From Rhodococcus sp. BP22 (GTDB lineage Bacteria; Actinomycetota; Actinomycetes; Mycobacteriales; Mycobacteriaceae), in contig NZ_JACFTB010000002.1 in NCBI RefSeq assembly GCF_014281965.1, positions 372,001-436,000 of the forward strand: a stretch of DNA of 64,000 nt, written 5' to 3'. Made by a program: the position numbers and the translations under genes. Shown here one piece after another: positions 46,058 to 54,756 of this stretch. The notes below the pieces were generated by a model. It made no database searches, was not told where the DNA came from, and saw only the letters and a list, made by a program, of their open reading frames with translations. Numbering within the stretch: the stretch's first letter is position 1; each line of letters starts with the position of its first letter.

Positions 46058-47755
46058 TTACGGAGCCGGCGTCGTGGTGGGAGCGACTGTCGTCGGGACG
46101 GCAGTAGTAGTGACCGTCCCCTCGACAGGCTGAGTTCCTTCCACTGCCTGCGTGCCGTCGGCGGGCAGAGCCGGAGCGACGGGTAGTGCTGGCTCGACGG
46201 GCAGAGCCGGAGCGACCGGTAGTGCTGGCTCGACAGGCGGAGCCACGACAGCAGGTGCGATCGGAGCGAGCTCAGCCGGTACCGCGGGAGGTGCCGTGAC
46301 GGCCGAGGTCGTAGTCGGAGCGGCCGAGGTGGTCGTGGCTGTAGCTGTGGTCGGATCTGCCAGAACTGCGAGGCGAGCGTTTTCCTGCACAGCGGCGGTC
46401 TTGATCGGTTTGCCTGCCTCGGCGTCCTTGGCCAGCTGAGTCAGCCACGCTGCGGCGTACTGAGCCGAGGTGAGCGGCTTGCCCTTGGCTGGGTCCGCGT
46501 CGCGCCAGTAGTCGAAGTGGTGTCCCGATCCCGGTCCGAGCGTCTGCCCGTAAGGATCGTTCATCACTACCTGGACGGTGTTCGTGTTCGACCCGATGAA
46601 GCCGATGATTTCCTTGGCGATCTTCGACGGCAGGTAGGCGAGATTGACGGCCTCCGAGGCGGGAAGCGGTTCGCCGGCTTCGTCGACCTTTGCGACCGGC
46701 TTGGTCACGACGCCCGGCTTGTAGCCCGGCTCGGACACCTTGAGCAGCACGTCGAGGAACGTTTCGTCGCCGGCCAGCCAGTTGTCCTGGCCCGCGATGT
46801 CATTGAACGCTGCGACGGCGATGCGGCCGAGGACCATGGCCATGTCTGCACCGGTGGCGGGGGTAAGCGCGCCGTCACGCTGGAGAGCGTCGACGTCGAG
46901 CTGACGTCCCACGTTGGCGGCGAGGTGCAGCAGCGAGGTGTTTTCCGGCATTGCGCAGGTCAGGTCGCCTTCGGAGCAGAATGACGCTACCTTGCCCTCG
47001 AGCGCACCGAAGCTGCCGGCGGTGCCTGGCAGTGCGCCGGCGCCCGCAGGACCGGAACCGTTCTGGTAGACCGTGTCGAATCCGTCAGGCCCGGTTCCGG
47101 ATGTCGATCCGGGGAATGCACCTTCGCCCGCCTTGCGTCCGGCGTCGGCGAGGATGACGACGCCGACGACCTTGGACGGGTCGACGATTCCGTAGTTGCC
47201 ATTGCCGTCGGGAGTCTGATTGCCGATTTCCATGGCTGCGCGACGCGTGACATCGGCGCCTTCGCTGTAGCCGACGATGGCGAAGCGGGTATCCGGGCAG
47301 GATGCGGCGATGGCGCGCATGACCTTCTGTGAGTTCTCTACTCCGGTGTTGACGGCTTCGTCGTAGGACGCCATGTTGGCGGGGTACTCGACGTAGACGG
47401 CTGCGTACGAGCCTTCCGCGACCTTGTCGTTGGGTGCACCGACCATCTGGTCGATCCAGTCGCTTTCGAAGTCGCCTGCCAGGGCGGCGGGGAGTGGTGT
47501 TCCGTCTGGTGTCGTCAGCATCTTGGTGACGCCGTTCTTCGGGCTGTCACCACGTCCGCCGACGGCGATGCTGACCATGTCGTAGCAGGTTGCCGTCGAG
47601 GCGAGTTCGACTTCGGCGTCAGAGGAGGTGAATCCACCGAAATCGGTCAGTGCGACGCCACCGACGGCCAATGCGCCCAGTGAGAGGAACGCGACTGCGC
47701 TCGTGGCGAGACGTCGGCGAGGTGCGGGCCCGCGGGCGGAAAGGCGTAAAGGCAT
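46058..47755 (-). CDS. Large cutinase-family secreted protein with Pro/Ala/Val-rich tail
   Basis: A 565-residue protein. An N-terminal signal or anchor (RLATSAVAFLSLGALAVGGVAL) is followed by a cutinase-type hydrolase domain: CYDMVSIAVGGRGDS, nucleophile elbow VGYSEGADVTRRAAMEIG and FCSEGDLTCAMPENTSLLHLA with the probable acid. A long extra domain and a low-complexity tail of about 90 residues (TTTSAAP, then PALPVAPALPVEP repeats) complete it. The tail probably spans the envelope. The family includes mycobacterial envelope esterases; the substrate is unknown. The first cutinase at 24734 lacks such a tail. Confidence 0.82.
   Translation of the reverse strand: MPLRLSARGPAPRRRLATSAVAFLSLGALAVGGVALTDFGGFTSSDAEVELASTATCYDMVSIAVGGRGDSPKNGVTKMLTTPDGTPLPAALAGDFESDWIDQMVGAPNDKVAEGSYAAVYVEYPANMASYDEAVNTGVENSQKVMRAIAASCPDTRFAIVGYSEGADVTRRAAMEIGNQTPDGNGNYGIVDPSKVVGVVILADAGRKAGEGAFPGSTSGTGPDGFDTVYQNGSGPAGAGALPGTAGSFGALEGKVASFCSEGDLTCAMPENTSLLHLAANVGRQLDVDALQRDGALTPATGADMAMVLGRIAVAAFNDIAGQDNWLAGDETFLDVLLKVSEPGYKPGVVTKPVAKVDEAGEPLPASEAVNLAYLPSKIAKEIIGFIGSNTNTVQVVMNDPYGQTLGPGSGHHFDYWRDADPAKGKPLTSAQYAAAWLTQLAKDAEAGKPIKTAAVQENARLAVLADPTTATATTTSAAPTTTSAVTAPPAVPAELAPIAPAVVAPPVEPALPVAPALPVEPALPVAPALPADGTQAVEGTQPVEGTVTTTAVPTTVAPTTTPAP
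46165..46236. repeat. 36-bp tandem duplication in cutinase tail
   Basis: Two adjacent 36-bp copies (46165-46200 and 46201-46236), nearly identical (differing at two positions), encode the 12-residue unit PVAPALPVEPAL. Likely a slippage-prone site that changes tail length. Confidence 0.85.
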
Positions 47756-47923
47756 CAGATATCCCCATCAGTTGGTCAACTCGACCCCGAACCGATGTGA
47801 ACCTGCAGTTGCTCGCGCAGGTTCACCATGAACTTCGACCCGCGCCGGTCTGCGTGGCGGGCTACCTGGATTTCGCACGGGGTACCCGTCGCGTTACATC
47901 GGGATTCCAGCCTCGCCGCATTT

Positions 47924-47940
47924 ATACCCCCAGGGGGTAT
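47924..47940. promoter_or_regulatory. CsoR-type copper operator, copA promoter
   Basis: Perfect palindrome ATACCCCCAGGGGGTAT, 30 bp before the small membrane protein that precedes copA. GC-rich dyads of this form flanked by AT are bound by CsoR repressors, which leave DNA on binding Cu(I). The same element recurs at 55237 and 58643. Confidence 0.82.
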
Positions 47941-47969
47941 GGTAGAACTGAGAGATGAAGGAGATGGAC

Positions 47970-48107
47970 ATGCTGGCAAAACTCTCGATGTTCGTGCTCG
48001 GAATTACAGTGGTGTTCTTCGCCGCCTACTTCGTCGGATCGTTGGTGGGCCCAGTCGGAGAACAAGTTCCCCCCAGCCATGAGCATGTACAGGTGAACGA
48101 GTCGTGA
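47970..48107 (+). CDS. Small membrane protein upstream of copA
   Basis: A 45-residue frame: one membrane helix ([21 protein letters not shown]) and a short outer tail [18 protein letters not shown] with two His. A perfect AAGGAG ribosome binding site lies 6 bp before the ATG at 47970 (in-frame ATGs at 47955 and 47964 are possible). Its TGA overlaps the copA GTG start by 4 bp, which implies coupled translation. I recall N-terminal segments of this kind in longer actinobacterial metal-associated proteins next to copA, so it may be a minimal member; that is memory, not a search. A role in copper handling is inferred from position and the CsoR-type operator. Confidence 0.7.
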   Translation: MLAKLSMFVLGITVVFFAAYFVGSLVGPVGEQVPPSHEHVQVNES

Positions 48108-50338
48108 CTACCCACACCGAACTGATTCTCGGCGGCATGACGTGCGCGTCGTGCGCCAACCGCATCGAGCGCAAACTCAACAAAATCGACGGCGTGACGG
48201 CCACGGTCAACTACGCCACCGAGAAGGCGAAAGTCGTCAGTGACGGCGTCCTCCCTGCCGATCTGATCAAGGCCGTCGAACAGGCGGGCTACACCGCGAC
48301 CCTGCCCCGCACCGACAACCCGACCGACGGCGACGCTACTGCCGAAGCCGACGCGACAGATCCGCTGAAGCAGCGACTGCTGATCTCGCTCGTATTGTCC
48401 GTGCCCGTCATCGCCATGGCCATGGTGCCCGCGTTGCAGTTCGACAACTGGCAGTGGCTGTCACTGACTCTCGCGGCACCCGTCGTCGTCTGGGGCGCGT
48501 GGCCTTTCCATGTCGCGGCGGCGAAGAACTTGCGTCACGGCACGTCCACGATGGACACGCTCGTGTCGATGGGCACGCTCGCGGCGCTGGGATGGTCGTT
48601 GTACGCGCTGTTCTTCGGGACCGCCGGGGTGACGGGAATGAAGCATCCGTTCGAGCTGACCATCGCCCGCATGGACGGCATGTCCAACATCTACCTCGAG
48701 GCCGCCGCCGGAGTGACCACGTTCATTCTTGCCGGCCGCTACTTCGAGGCGCGCGCCAAGCGGCGAGCTGGGTCCGCGCTCCGGGCATTGCTGGACCTCG
48801 GTGCCAAGGACGTCACCGTCCTGAAGGACGGTGTCGAAAAACAGGTGCCGGTCGCAGAGCTGGCCGTCGGAGATCGGTTCGTCGTCAAGCCGGGGGAGAA
48901 GATCGCGACGGACGGCATCATCGAATCCGGCGCCTCCGCCGTCGACAAGTCGATGCTGACCGGTGAATCGGTGCCCGTCGAAGTCTCCACCGGCGACGAT
49001 GTGGTCGGCGCGACTGTCAACGTCGGTGGCAGGCTCGTGGTGAAAGCCACGCGAGTCGGCGCGGATACGCAGCTCGCGCAGATGGCCACCCTCGTAGAGG
49101 AAGCTCAGACGGGTAAGGCTCAGGTGCAACGCCTGGCCGACCGTATTTCCGGGATCTTCGTTCCCATCGTCATTGCCATCGCCGTTGCGACCCTGGGCTT
49201 CTGGCTCGGGACGGGCGGTTCCGTCGCCGCGGCATTCACCGCGTCCGTTGCAGTTCTGATCATCGCCTGCCCGTGTGCGCTCGGACTTGCGACTCCGACG
49301 GCATTGATGGTCGGCACCGGTCGAGCTGCCCAGCTCGGCATCCTGATCAAGGGCCCGGAGATGCTCGAATCGACGCGTCGGATCGACACCGTCGTCCTCG
49401 ACAAGACCGGCACCGTCACCACCGGTGAGATGACGCTGCTCGCGGTCCATGGCGCCGACGGCGAGGACAGCGACGAGATCTTGACGGTGGCGGGTGCCAT
49501 CGAGTCCGGCTCCGAACACCCCATCGCAGCTGCCATCACTGCGGCTGCCAGGCAAGAGGCCTCACTGCCCGCGGTGGAAGATTTCGCGAACATTGCAGGC
49601 CTGGGGGTCAGCGGAACTGTCGACGGCCGGACGGTGGTGTTGGGACGCGCCGCCCTGCTGGCCGAGAAGTCGCTCCCGCTGCCCCCAGAACTCGAGCGTG
49701 CGCTGAACGACGCGGAGGCCGACGGCCGAACCGCCGTCGCGCTCGGTTGGGACGGGCGTGCACGGGGAATTCTCGTCGTCGCCGATGCCCTCAAGCCGAC
49801 GTCGAAGCAGGCCATCACCGAATTGCGTCAACTCGGTCTGACCCCGGTCATGCTGACCGGTGACAACGAGGCCGCAGCGCGGAAGATCGCCGCCGAAGTC
49901 GGCATCACCGAGGTCTTCGCCGGCGTCCTCCCGCAGGGCAAGGTCGATGTCATCGCGCGGCTGCAGTCCGAGGGGCGGGTCGTCGCGATGGTCGGCGACG
50001 GCGTCAACGACGCGGCAGCATTGGCCACGGCGGATCTCGGATTGTCGATGGGGACCGGCACTGATGTCGCGATCGAGGCCAGCGACTTGACTCTCGTTCG
50101 CGGGGATCTTCGCGCCGTCGGCGACGCGATTCGGCTCTCCCGTAAGACGCTCGCGACCATCAAGGGCAACTTGTTCTGGGCGTTCGCGTACAACGTCGCG
50201 GCTATCCCACTTGCGGCGGCGGGCCTGCTCAACCCGATGCTCGCGGGAGCGGCGATGGCGTTCTCCTCGGTATTCGTGGTGACCAACAGCCTGCGTTTGC
50301 GGCGCTTCCAGGCGGCGGGAGCGGAGCCTGCGGAGTGA
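48104..50338 (+). CDS. copA: Copper-exporting P1B-type ATPase
   Basis: A 744-residue pump with one N-terminal metal-binding HMA domain (GMTCASC at residues 11-17), eight predicted helices, the actuator motif LTGESVPVE, the transmembrane metal site CPC (Cys389-Pro-Cys391), phosphorylation site DKTGT (Asp433), the nucleotide-domain SEHPI motif and the hinge [12 protein letters not shown]. These features define Cu(I) export ATPases that use ATP to pump copper out of the cytoplasm. The GTG start overlaps the stop of a small membrane protein gene, and a CsoR-type operator precedes the pair. Its last 27 bp form the first copy of a repeat array that continues past the stop codon. Confidence 0.94.
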   Translation: MTTHTELILGGMTCASCANRIERKLNKIDGVTATVNYATEKAKVVSDGVLPADLIKAVEQAGYTATLPRTDNPTDGDATAEADATDPLKQRLLISLVLSVPVIAMAMVPALQFDNWQWLSLTLAAPVVVWGAWPFHVAAAKNLRHGTSTMDTLVSMGTLAALGWSLYALFFGTAGVTGMKHPFELTIARMDGMSNIYLEAAAGVTTFILAGRYFEARAKRRAGSALRALLDLGAKDVTVLKDGVEKQVPVAELAVGDRFVVKPGEKIATDGIIESGASAVDKSMLTGESVPVEVSTGDDVVGATVNVGGRLVVKATRVGADTQLAQMATLVEEAQTGKAQVQRLADRISGIFVPIVIAIAVATLGFWLGTGGSVAAAFTASVAVLIIACPCALGLATPTALMVGTGRAAQLGILIKGPEMLESTRRIDTVVLDKTGTVTTGEMTLLAVHGADGEDSDEILTVAGAIESGSEHPIAAAITAAARQEASLPAVEDFANIAGLGVSGTVDGRTVVLGRAALLAEKSLPLPPELERALNDAEADGRTAVALGWDGRARGILVVADALKPTSKQAITELRQLGLTPVMLTGDNEAAARKIAAEVGITEVFAGVLPQGKVDVIARLQSEGRVVAMVGDGVNDAAALATADLGLSMGTGTDVAIEASDLTLVRGDLRAVGDAIRLSRKTLATIKGNLFWAFAYNVAAIPLAAAGLLNPMLAGAAMAFSSVFVVTNSLRLRRFQAAGAEPAE

Positions 50339-50440
50339 CCTTGGTAGGGCGGGAGCGGAGCCTGCGGAGTGACCATTTGAGGCGGGAGCGGAGCCTGCGG
50401 AGTGACCATTTGAGGCGGGAGCGGAGCCTGCGGAGTGACC
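50314..50440. repeat. Four tandem copies of a 27-bp unit spanning the copA stop codon
   Basis: A 27-bp unit starting GGCGGGAGCGGAGCCTGCGG and ending AGTGACC occurs at 50314-50340, 50348-50374, 50381-50407 and 50414-50440, separated by 6-7 bp (ATTTGA twice). The first copy encodes the last residues and the stop codon of copA; the others are non-coding. The array ends 29 bp before the next start codon. Confidence 0.95.
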
Positions 50441-50469
50441 ATCTGCTCGGTGTAGTCCAAGATGGAGTC

Positions 50470-50703
50470 ATGGCTGACTCCCAAGATGTTCCGATCCGCG
50501 ACGAGTCCATCAGGCTCGGGCAGTTTCTCAAGTTGGCGAACCTCATCGAGTCGGGGGCGGAGGCGAAGACTTTCATCGCCGATGGGCAGGTCAGCGTCAA
50601 TGGTGAGGTGGATCTGCGACGCGGTCGCCAACTTCATCCGGGCGATGTCGTCTCGATCGACGGTGGCCCGTCGGCTCGCGTCGCGAGTGAGTCGGCGCTG
50701 TGA
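50470..50703 (+). CDS. S4-domain RNA-binding protein
   Basis: A 77-residue protein: IRLGQFLKLANLIESGAEAKTFIADGQVSVNGEVDLRRGRQLHPGDVVSI is a typical small S4 domain of the YaaA/RlbA type. Stand-alone proteins of this kind bind structured RNA, for example in ribosome biogenesis or rescue. The ATG at 50470 has a GGAG site. Its stop overlaps the GTG of the next gene (GTGA), so it is probably translated together with crtT and crtU, an odd partnership. A longer in-frame reading upstream passes through the repeat array and is rejected. Confidence 0.82.
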   Translation: MADSQDVPIRDESIRLGQFLKLANLIESGAEAKTFIADGQVSVNGEVDLRRGRQLHPGDVVSIDGGPSARVASESAL

Positions 50704-51464
50704 AGGTTGGCGGGCGCGAATTGGGTGGCAAGCGGGTAACGGGTATGGGCTTGCCGCGCGACGAGGTGCCTGGGGCTTTCGACGTCGGGGCACGGGCGTA
50801 CGACCGGTTGGTCGGTGCGAACCCCGGCTATCACGATCATTTGGCGAAATCGGCGGAGCGGCTGCGCCTTCCTGGGCTCGGTGATGGGCTTCGTCTGCTC
50901 GATATCGGTTGCGGCACGGGTGCGTCGACGGCGGCATTGTTGAAGGCGGCTCCGCACGCGCAGATCGTTGCTGCCGATGCGTCGGCGGAGATGCTGGAGG
51001 TGGCGCGCTCGAAGTCGTGGCCGTCGAATGTGACGTTCGTGCACAGCCGCGTCGAGGATCTCAATGTCAACGGGGTCGATGGCCCGTTCGACGGCATTCT
51101 CGCTGCGTACCTGATCAGGAACGTCGACGATCCTGATACGGAGTTGAAGTCTCTGATGTCGTTGCTCGAGCCCGGTGGGAGCATCGCTTTTCACGAGTAT
51201 TCGGTCAAGGATTCCATTCGTGCACAGGTGCTGTGGACGTTCGTGTGTTGGGCGGTCATCATTCCGCTCGGTTACTTGGCCACTCGTAACACGACTTTGT
51301 ATCAGCATCTCTGGCGCAGTGTGGTGACGTTCGACGGTGCTGGAGAGTTCGCCAGGCGTATGCAGCGTGCAGGTTTCACTTCCTTGGCTACCGAGACTAT
51401 GACGGGCTGGCAGAACGGTGTCGTGCACACCTTTCTCGGGGCCCGCCCGATGGAGACACTGTGA
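50700..51464 (+). CDS. crtT: Class I SAM methyltransferase, CrtT-like
   Basis: A 254-residue methyltransferase with motif I LLDIGCGTGASTAALL, the acidic post-I residue in VAADASAEML, and a UbiE-like core, then a hydrophobic segment (LWTFVCWAVIIPLGYLATR) suggesting membrane contact. It is translationally coupled to a CrtU-like gene. In Streptomyces isorenieratene clusters a methyltransferase (CrtT) lies beside CrtU, which is why I use the name. The exact step is unknown; it could act on a carotenoid or quinone. GTG start. Confidence 0.65.
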   Translation: MKVGGRELGGKRVTGMGLPRDEVPGAFDVGARAYDRLVGANPGYHDHLAKSAERLRLPGLGDGLRLLDIGCGTGASTAALLKAAPHAQIVAADASAEMLEVARSKSWPSNVTFVHSRVEDLNVNGVDGPFDGILAAYLIRNVDDPDTELKSLMSLLEPGGSIAFHEYSVKDSIRAQVLWTFVCWAVIIPLGYLATRNTTLYQHLWRSVVTFDGAGEFARRMQRAGFTSLATETMTGWQNGVVHTFLGARPMETL

Positions 51465-52972
51465 CCGATAGTCGACGCGTCGAACATCCCGCTCCTGCTG
51501 GGTTCCCGGATGCCGGTTCGCTGACCCGTGTGCCGCGGGTCGTCGTTGTCGGTGGCGGGATCGCCGGCCTCAGTGCGGCAACGGCTTTGGCGGAGCGCGG
51601 TGTCGAGGTGACTGTGCTCGAACGTGAGAATTACCTGGGCGGTCGCGTCGGGGGGTGGGATACCACGCTCGACGACGGCACTCCGGTGACGATGAGTCGC
51701 GGTTTCCATGCGTTCTTCCGGCAGTACTACAACCTTCGGAACCTGATGGAGCGCAGTGATCCGGGTCTGCGACGGCTACGGCCTGTCGAGGACTATCCGC
51801 TGATCGACGGTGATGGCCGAATCGACGGCTTCAAGGGGCTGCCGCAGACGCCGCCGTTGAATGCGTTCGCGTTCGTCGCTCGGAGTCCTACTTTCCGAAT
51901 GCGAGAGTTGTTTTCGCTCAAGGGTGTGGCTGCTCTGCCGCTGATGAATGTCAGCGTTCCGGAGACGTTCGAGGAACTCGACACGACCCCGGCGGCGGAG
52001 TTTCTGCGCAACATCAACTTCCCCGAGGCCGCACGACACTTGGCGTTCGGCGTTTTCTCGCGGAGTTTTTTCGCCGATCCCGAGGAAATGTCCGCTGCCG
52101 AACTGGCCATGATGTTCCACATTTACTTCCTCGGTTCGTCGGAGGGGTTGATCTTCGACGTGCCTCGCGGCCCTTACCCACAGGCGCTGTGGAATCCGTT
52201 GGGAGAGTACTTACTAGGCTTGGGTGTCGATATCAGGGTGGGTACCGCGTGTGAGGGTATTGCCCGGGGCCGCGAACGCGCATACGACGTCGTCGGAGTG
52301 GGTGAGGTCGACGCCGTGGTGCTTGCCGCCGATATAGCGGGTTTGCAGAACGTGGTGGAGAGCTCGCCGGAGCTCGGAACGTCGGAGTGGCGTAAACGCA
52401 TTGCGGCACTGGAGAATACGCCGCCGTTCCTGGTGCATCGGGTGTGGCTCGACAAGCCGGTGAATGCCGATCGTCCGGCTTTCATCGGGACCGGCGGTAT
52501 GCCGCCGATCGACAACATCAGCGTGCTCGAGCGGTTCGAGGACGAGGCAGCGGAGTGGGCGGCTCGCACCGGCGGATCGGTGGTCGAACTGCACGCGTAT
52601 GCCGCGGTCGACTCCGAAGAGGAGACGCGCGCGCAGTTGATGGCGCGGATGCACGAGATTTATCCTGAAACCGCTTCGGCCACAGTGGTATCCGAGCGCA
52701 CCGAATGGCGCAATGATTGCCCGTTGTTCGGCCTCGGTCAGTTCGCAAATCGGCCCACGGTGCGCACCCCGGAACCGGGCGTCGTGCTCGCGGGGGACGG
52801 CATCAGGATCGATCTGCCGGTCGCACTGATGGAGCGCGCCGCGACAACCGGGTTGCATGCGGCGAACACCCTACTCTCGGGCTGGGGCATCGCCGGGCAT
52901 CCGATCTATACGGTCCCGACGCGCGGACGCTTTCGAGTGTTCGACAAGCTGGCTCGGCTCACCAAGCGCTGA
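51461..52972 (+). CDS. crtU: FAD-dependent carotenoid desaturase, CrtU-like
   Basis: A 503-residue flavoprotein of the phytoene-desaturase superfamily: dinucleotide fold VVVVGGGIAGLSAATALAERGVEVTVLE, GGRVGGW, then SRGFHAFFRQYYNLRNLM and the C-terminal flavin motif GVVLAGDGIRIDLPVALMERAATTGLHAAN. The HAFFRQYYNLR segment is characteristic of CrtU/CruE-type enzymes that desaturate beta- or gamma-carotene and move a ring methyl to give aromatic carotenoids such as isorenieratene. The GTG overlaps the methyltransferase stop by 4 bp. No crtB, crtI or lycopene cyclase is in the window, so earlier steps must be encoded elsewhere. Confidence 0.72.
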   Translation: MTDSRRVEHPAPAGFPDAGSLTRVPRVVVVGGGIAGLSAATALAERGVEVTVLERENYLGGRVGGWDTTLDDGTPVTMSRGFHAFFRQYYNLRNLMERSDPGLRRLRPVEDYPLIDGDGRIDGFKGLPQTPPLNAFAFVARSPTFRMRELFSLKGVAALPLMNVSVPETFEELDTTPAAEFLRNINFPEAARHLAFGVFSRSFFADPEEMSAAELAMMFHIYFLGSSEGLIFDVPRGPYPQALWNPLGEYLLGLGVDIRVGTACEGIARGRERAYDVVGVGEVDAVVLAADIAGLQNVVESSPELGTSEWRKRIAALENTPPFLVHRVWLDKPVNADRPAFIGTGGMPPIDNISVLERFEDEAAEWAARTGGSVVELHAYAAVDSEEETRAQLMARMHEIYPETASATVVSERTEWRNDCPLFGLGQFANRPTVRTPEPGVVLAGDGIRIDLPVALMERAATTGLHAANTLLSGWGIAGHPIYTVPTRGRFRVFDKLARLTKR

Positions 52973-52978
52973 CCGCGT

Positions 52979-53005
52979 CGATCCCCCCGCGCATCGGGGG
53001 GATCG
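52979..53005. terminator. Hairpin terminator between crtU and the Rieske gene
   Basis: Perfect 10-bp arms CGATCCCCCC (52979-52988) and GGGGGGATCG (52996-53005) with a 7-nt loop, followed by an AATTTTT tract at 53013-53019. It serves the convergent ends of crtU and the Rieske-domain gene. Confidence 0.8.
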
Positions 53006-53018
53006 GCAGGTTAATTTT

Positions 53019-54035
53019 TCACATGCCGCGTGAGCGCAATTCGTACCTTCGCTCGGCGTAGTCGAGGTCGTCTTTCCAGAGTCGTTCAGCAGTCCAACCC
53101 ATGGCGGGACGAAGCAGCGGTGCGACCTTGCGGGCCATCTTGAATCCCGGACGCTCGGAGCTGGCGACGGTGACCTCGATGACGGCTGTGCGTGGCTTGC
53201 CGTCCGGCCCGGGGCCCAGTGGCGTCGCATGCGTCTCGACGACGCTTCCAATGCCTTCGCCTTCGAGAATGCGCATCACGATGGTGCGCGGACCTGGGCA
53301 AACGAATTCGACTCGGACCGGTACGCCGATTCCGCGGCTGACGCGGAATGTCACGTCTACCAGGAACCGATCGTCCTTTTCGGGGACATCGACGTCGGTG
53401 GGTGCGTCGACCACCTTCAGTCGTGCGAACGAGTACGGATGGAACCAGGCCCCGTGCCACGGATCGAGGCGATTGGCGACGATATCGTCCGGTTCACAGA
53501 TACCGGTCACCGTCACCACAGCATCGACGGAGTTCGCGGCCGGCGGTCGGATCGGGACGATCGGTACTTCGGTCGGCTCTTCACCACCGAGTTCGTCCAT
53601 CCGGACCCAGACGAGGATGCCGTCGTCGAATGCGGGTAACGGCTTCCACCCGGGACGTCCCTTGGGGCCGAGCGGCATGCCGTGCCACAGGCAGATGAGG
53701 GTGTCGCATTCGATCTTGGCCTTGTCCAGCGGCGCGCCCAGGTGTGGGCACACCCCGGGGGCGATGTGGATTCCTTGCTTCTCATCGCGCCAGGCGACCA
53801 GTTCGGTGCCACCGATGTGCCGTCCGAACGGCTTGTCCTTGGGAACGTCACGGCTCGCGGCGAAGACGAACCAGTTTCCCGACGGCCGCATCTTCGCGCG
53901 TTTGAGCGCGGACTCGATGACCTGGGGATTCGCACCCTTCCACGTCGGCTCCTGTTTGGCCCACGCTTCCGCAGGCAATGGCTGCAGGGGCAAGCTTTTC
54001 GGCCACCGGCCGCGTAGTGCATCGAGGGCTGCCAT
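53019..54035 (-). CDS. Rieske [2Fe-2S] protein with DUF5914 domain
   Basis: A 338-residue protein. A Rieske domain at about residues 95-165 has the full cluster motif: CPH, 16 residues, then CLWH. The C-terminal half (VVTVTGICEPDDIVANRLDPWHGAWFHPYSFARLKVVD onward) matches my memory of DUF5914, found beside carotenoid genes in Rhodococcus and Streptomyces. It resembles a single-component oxygenase that lacks an obvious mononuclear-iron motif, though DPWHGAWFHPY has two His. It may supply electrons or hydroxylate a carotenoid; both are inference. The ATG at 54035 has a GGAAAG site; longer frames reach into the next promoter. Confidence 0.78.
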   Translation of the reverse strand: MAALDALRGRWPKSLPLQPLPAEAWAKQEPTWKGANPQVIESALKRAKMRPSGNWFVFAASRDVPKDKPFGRHIGGTELVAWRDEKQGIHIAPGVCPHLGAPLDKAKIECDTLICLWHGMPLGPKGRPGWKPLPAFDDGILVWVRMDELGGEEPTEVPIVPIRPPAANSVDAVVTVTGICEPDDIVANRLDPWHGAWFHPYSFARLKVVDAPTDVDVPEKDDRFLVDVTFRVSRGIGVPVRVEFVCPGPRTIVMRILEGEGIGSVVETHATPLGPGPDGKPRTAVIEVTVASSERPGFKMARKVAPLLRPAMGWTAERLWKDDLDYAERRYELRSRGM

Positions 54036-54119
54036 GGGTACCCGCTTTCCGTGCTGGTTTCGTGTCTCGACTCTATTGTGCCCAATTTCCGCGACATCAC
54101 ACTTGGCGTGGGGATAATA

Positions 54120-54135
54120 TGACAGCACCCTGTCA
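54120..54135. promoter_or_regulatory. Candidate MarR operator before the DJ-1/MarR operon
   Basis: TGACAGCACCCTGTCA (54120-54135) is a perfect 6-bp dyad with a 4-bp spacer, extended by AT-rich flanks. It lies 16 bp before the DJ-1 gene start, which is co-transcribed with a MarR gene. Autoregulation is inferred. Confidence 0.5.
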
Positions 54136-54150
54136 ATTATGGAGGCTTCG

Positions 54151-54756
54151 ATGAAGACCATTGCTCTCTACGCACTCGACACCATGGCCGACTGGGAATA
54201 CGGATACTTCGTGGCTGGAGTGGCCATGGCCCGGCAATCCGATCCCGACCGCTACCAGCTGGCTGTTGTCTCCGACGGCAGCGGCGAGGTCACCACCGCC
54301 GGTGGCATTCGTGTTCTTCCCGACGGCGACGTAGCCGATCTCGACGTCGGATCGCTCGCGGCACTAGTCCTCCCCGGCGGCGACACGTGGGGTGAGGGTC
54401 ATGCCGCGGTCCTCGCGCTTGCTCGGACGGCGATCGAACGAGCAATACCCGTCGGCGCCATCTGTGGGGCCACGCTCGGGCTCGCGCGCACCGGACTGCT
54501 GAATGCTCGCCCGCACACCAGTAATGCGCTTGAATTCATCTCCGGTGCAACCGAATACACAGGTGGTGAACACTATCGTGATGCGCGGGTGGTGTCCGAT
54601 CACTCCTTGGTGACCGCGCCGGGGACAGCTGCATTGCAGTTCACGAAAGCGATGTTCGAGCTACTCGAACTCTTCCCGGAGCCGATCATCGAGGCCTGGT
54701 ACGGGCTGTACTCCACCGGAGAGCGCAAGTTCTACGACCAGTTGGTCGCCGGATGA
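54151..54756 (+). CDS. DJ-1/PfpI family protein
   Basis: A 201-residue protein of the class I amidotransferase-like fold. The nucleophile elbow is AICGATLGLAR with Cys, preceded by LVLPGGDTWGEG; an acidic residue equivalent to Glu18 may be in MADWEYG. Homologues include glyoxalase-III-like and stress-response proteins and some annotated as putative glutamine amidotransferases. Substrate unknown. ATG at 54151 follows a GGAGG site at 7 bp. It overlaps the following marR gene by 4 bp (ATGA). Confidence 0.82.
   Translation: MKTIALYALDTMADWEYGYFVAGVAMARQSDPDRYQLAVVSDGSGEVTTAGGIRVLPDGDVADLDVGSLAALVLPGGDTWGEGHAAVLALARTAIERAIPVGAICGATLGLARTGLLNARPHTSNALEFISGATEYTGGEHYRDARVVSDHSLVTAPGTAALQFTKAMFELLELFPEPIIEAWYGLYSTGERKFYDQLVAG

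Noticed and set aside
47776-47979. Leftward 67-residue frame before copA
   Set aside because: It runs across the CsoR operator and promoter, has no ribosome binding site and no recognisable protein pattern.
50314-50440. Possible CRISPR-like array
   Set aside because: Repeats are 27 bp but spacers are only 6-7 bp and two are identical; no cas genes. It is a simple tandem repeat.
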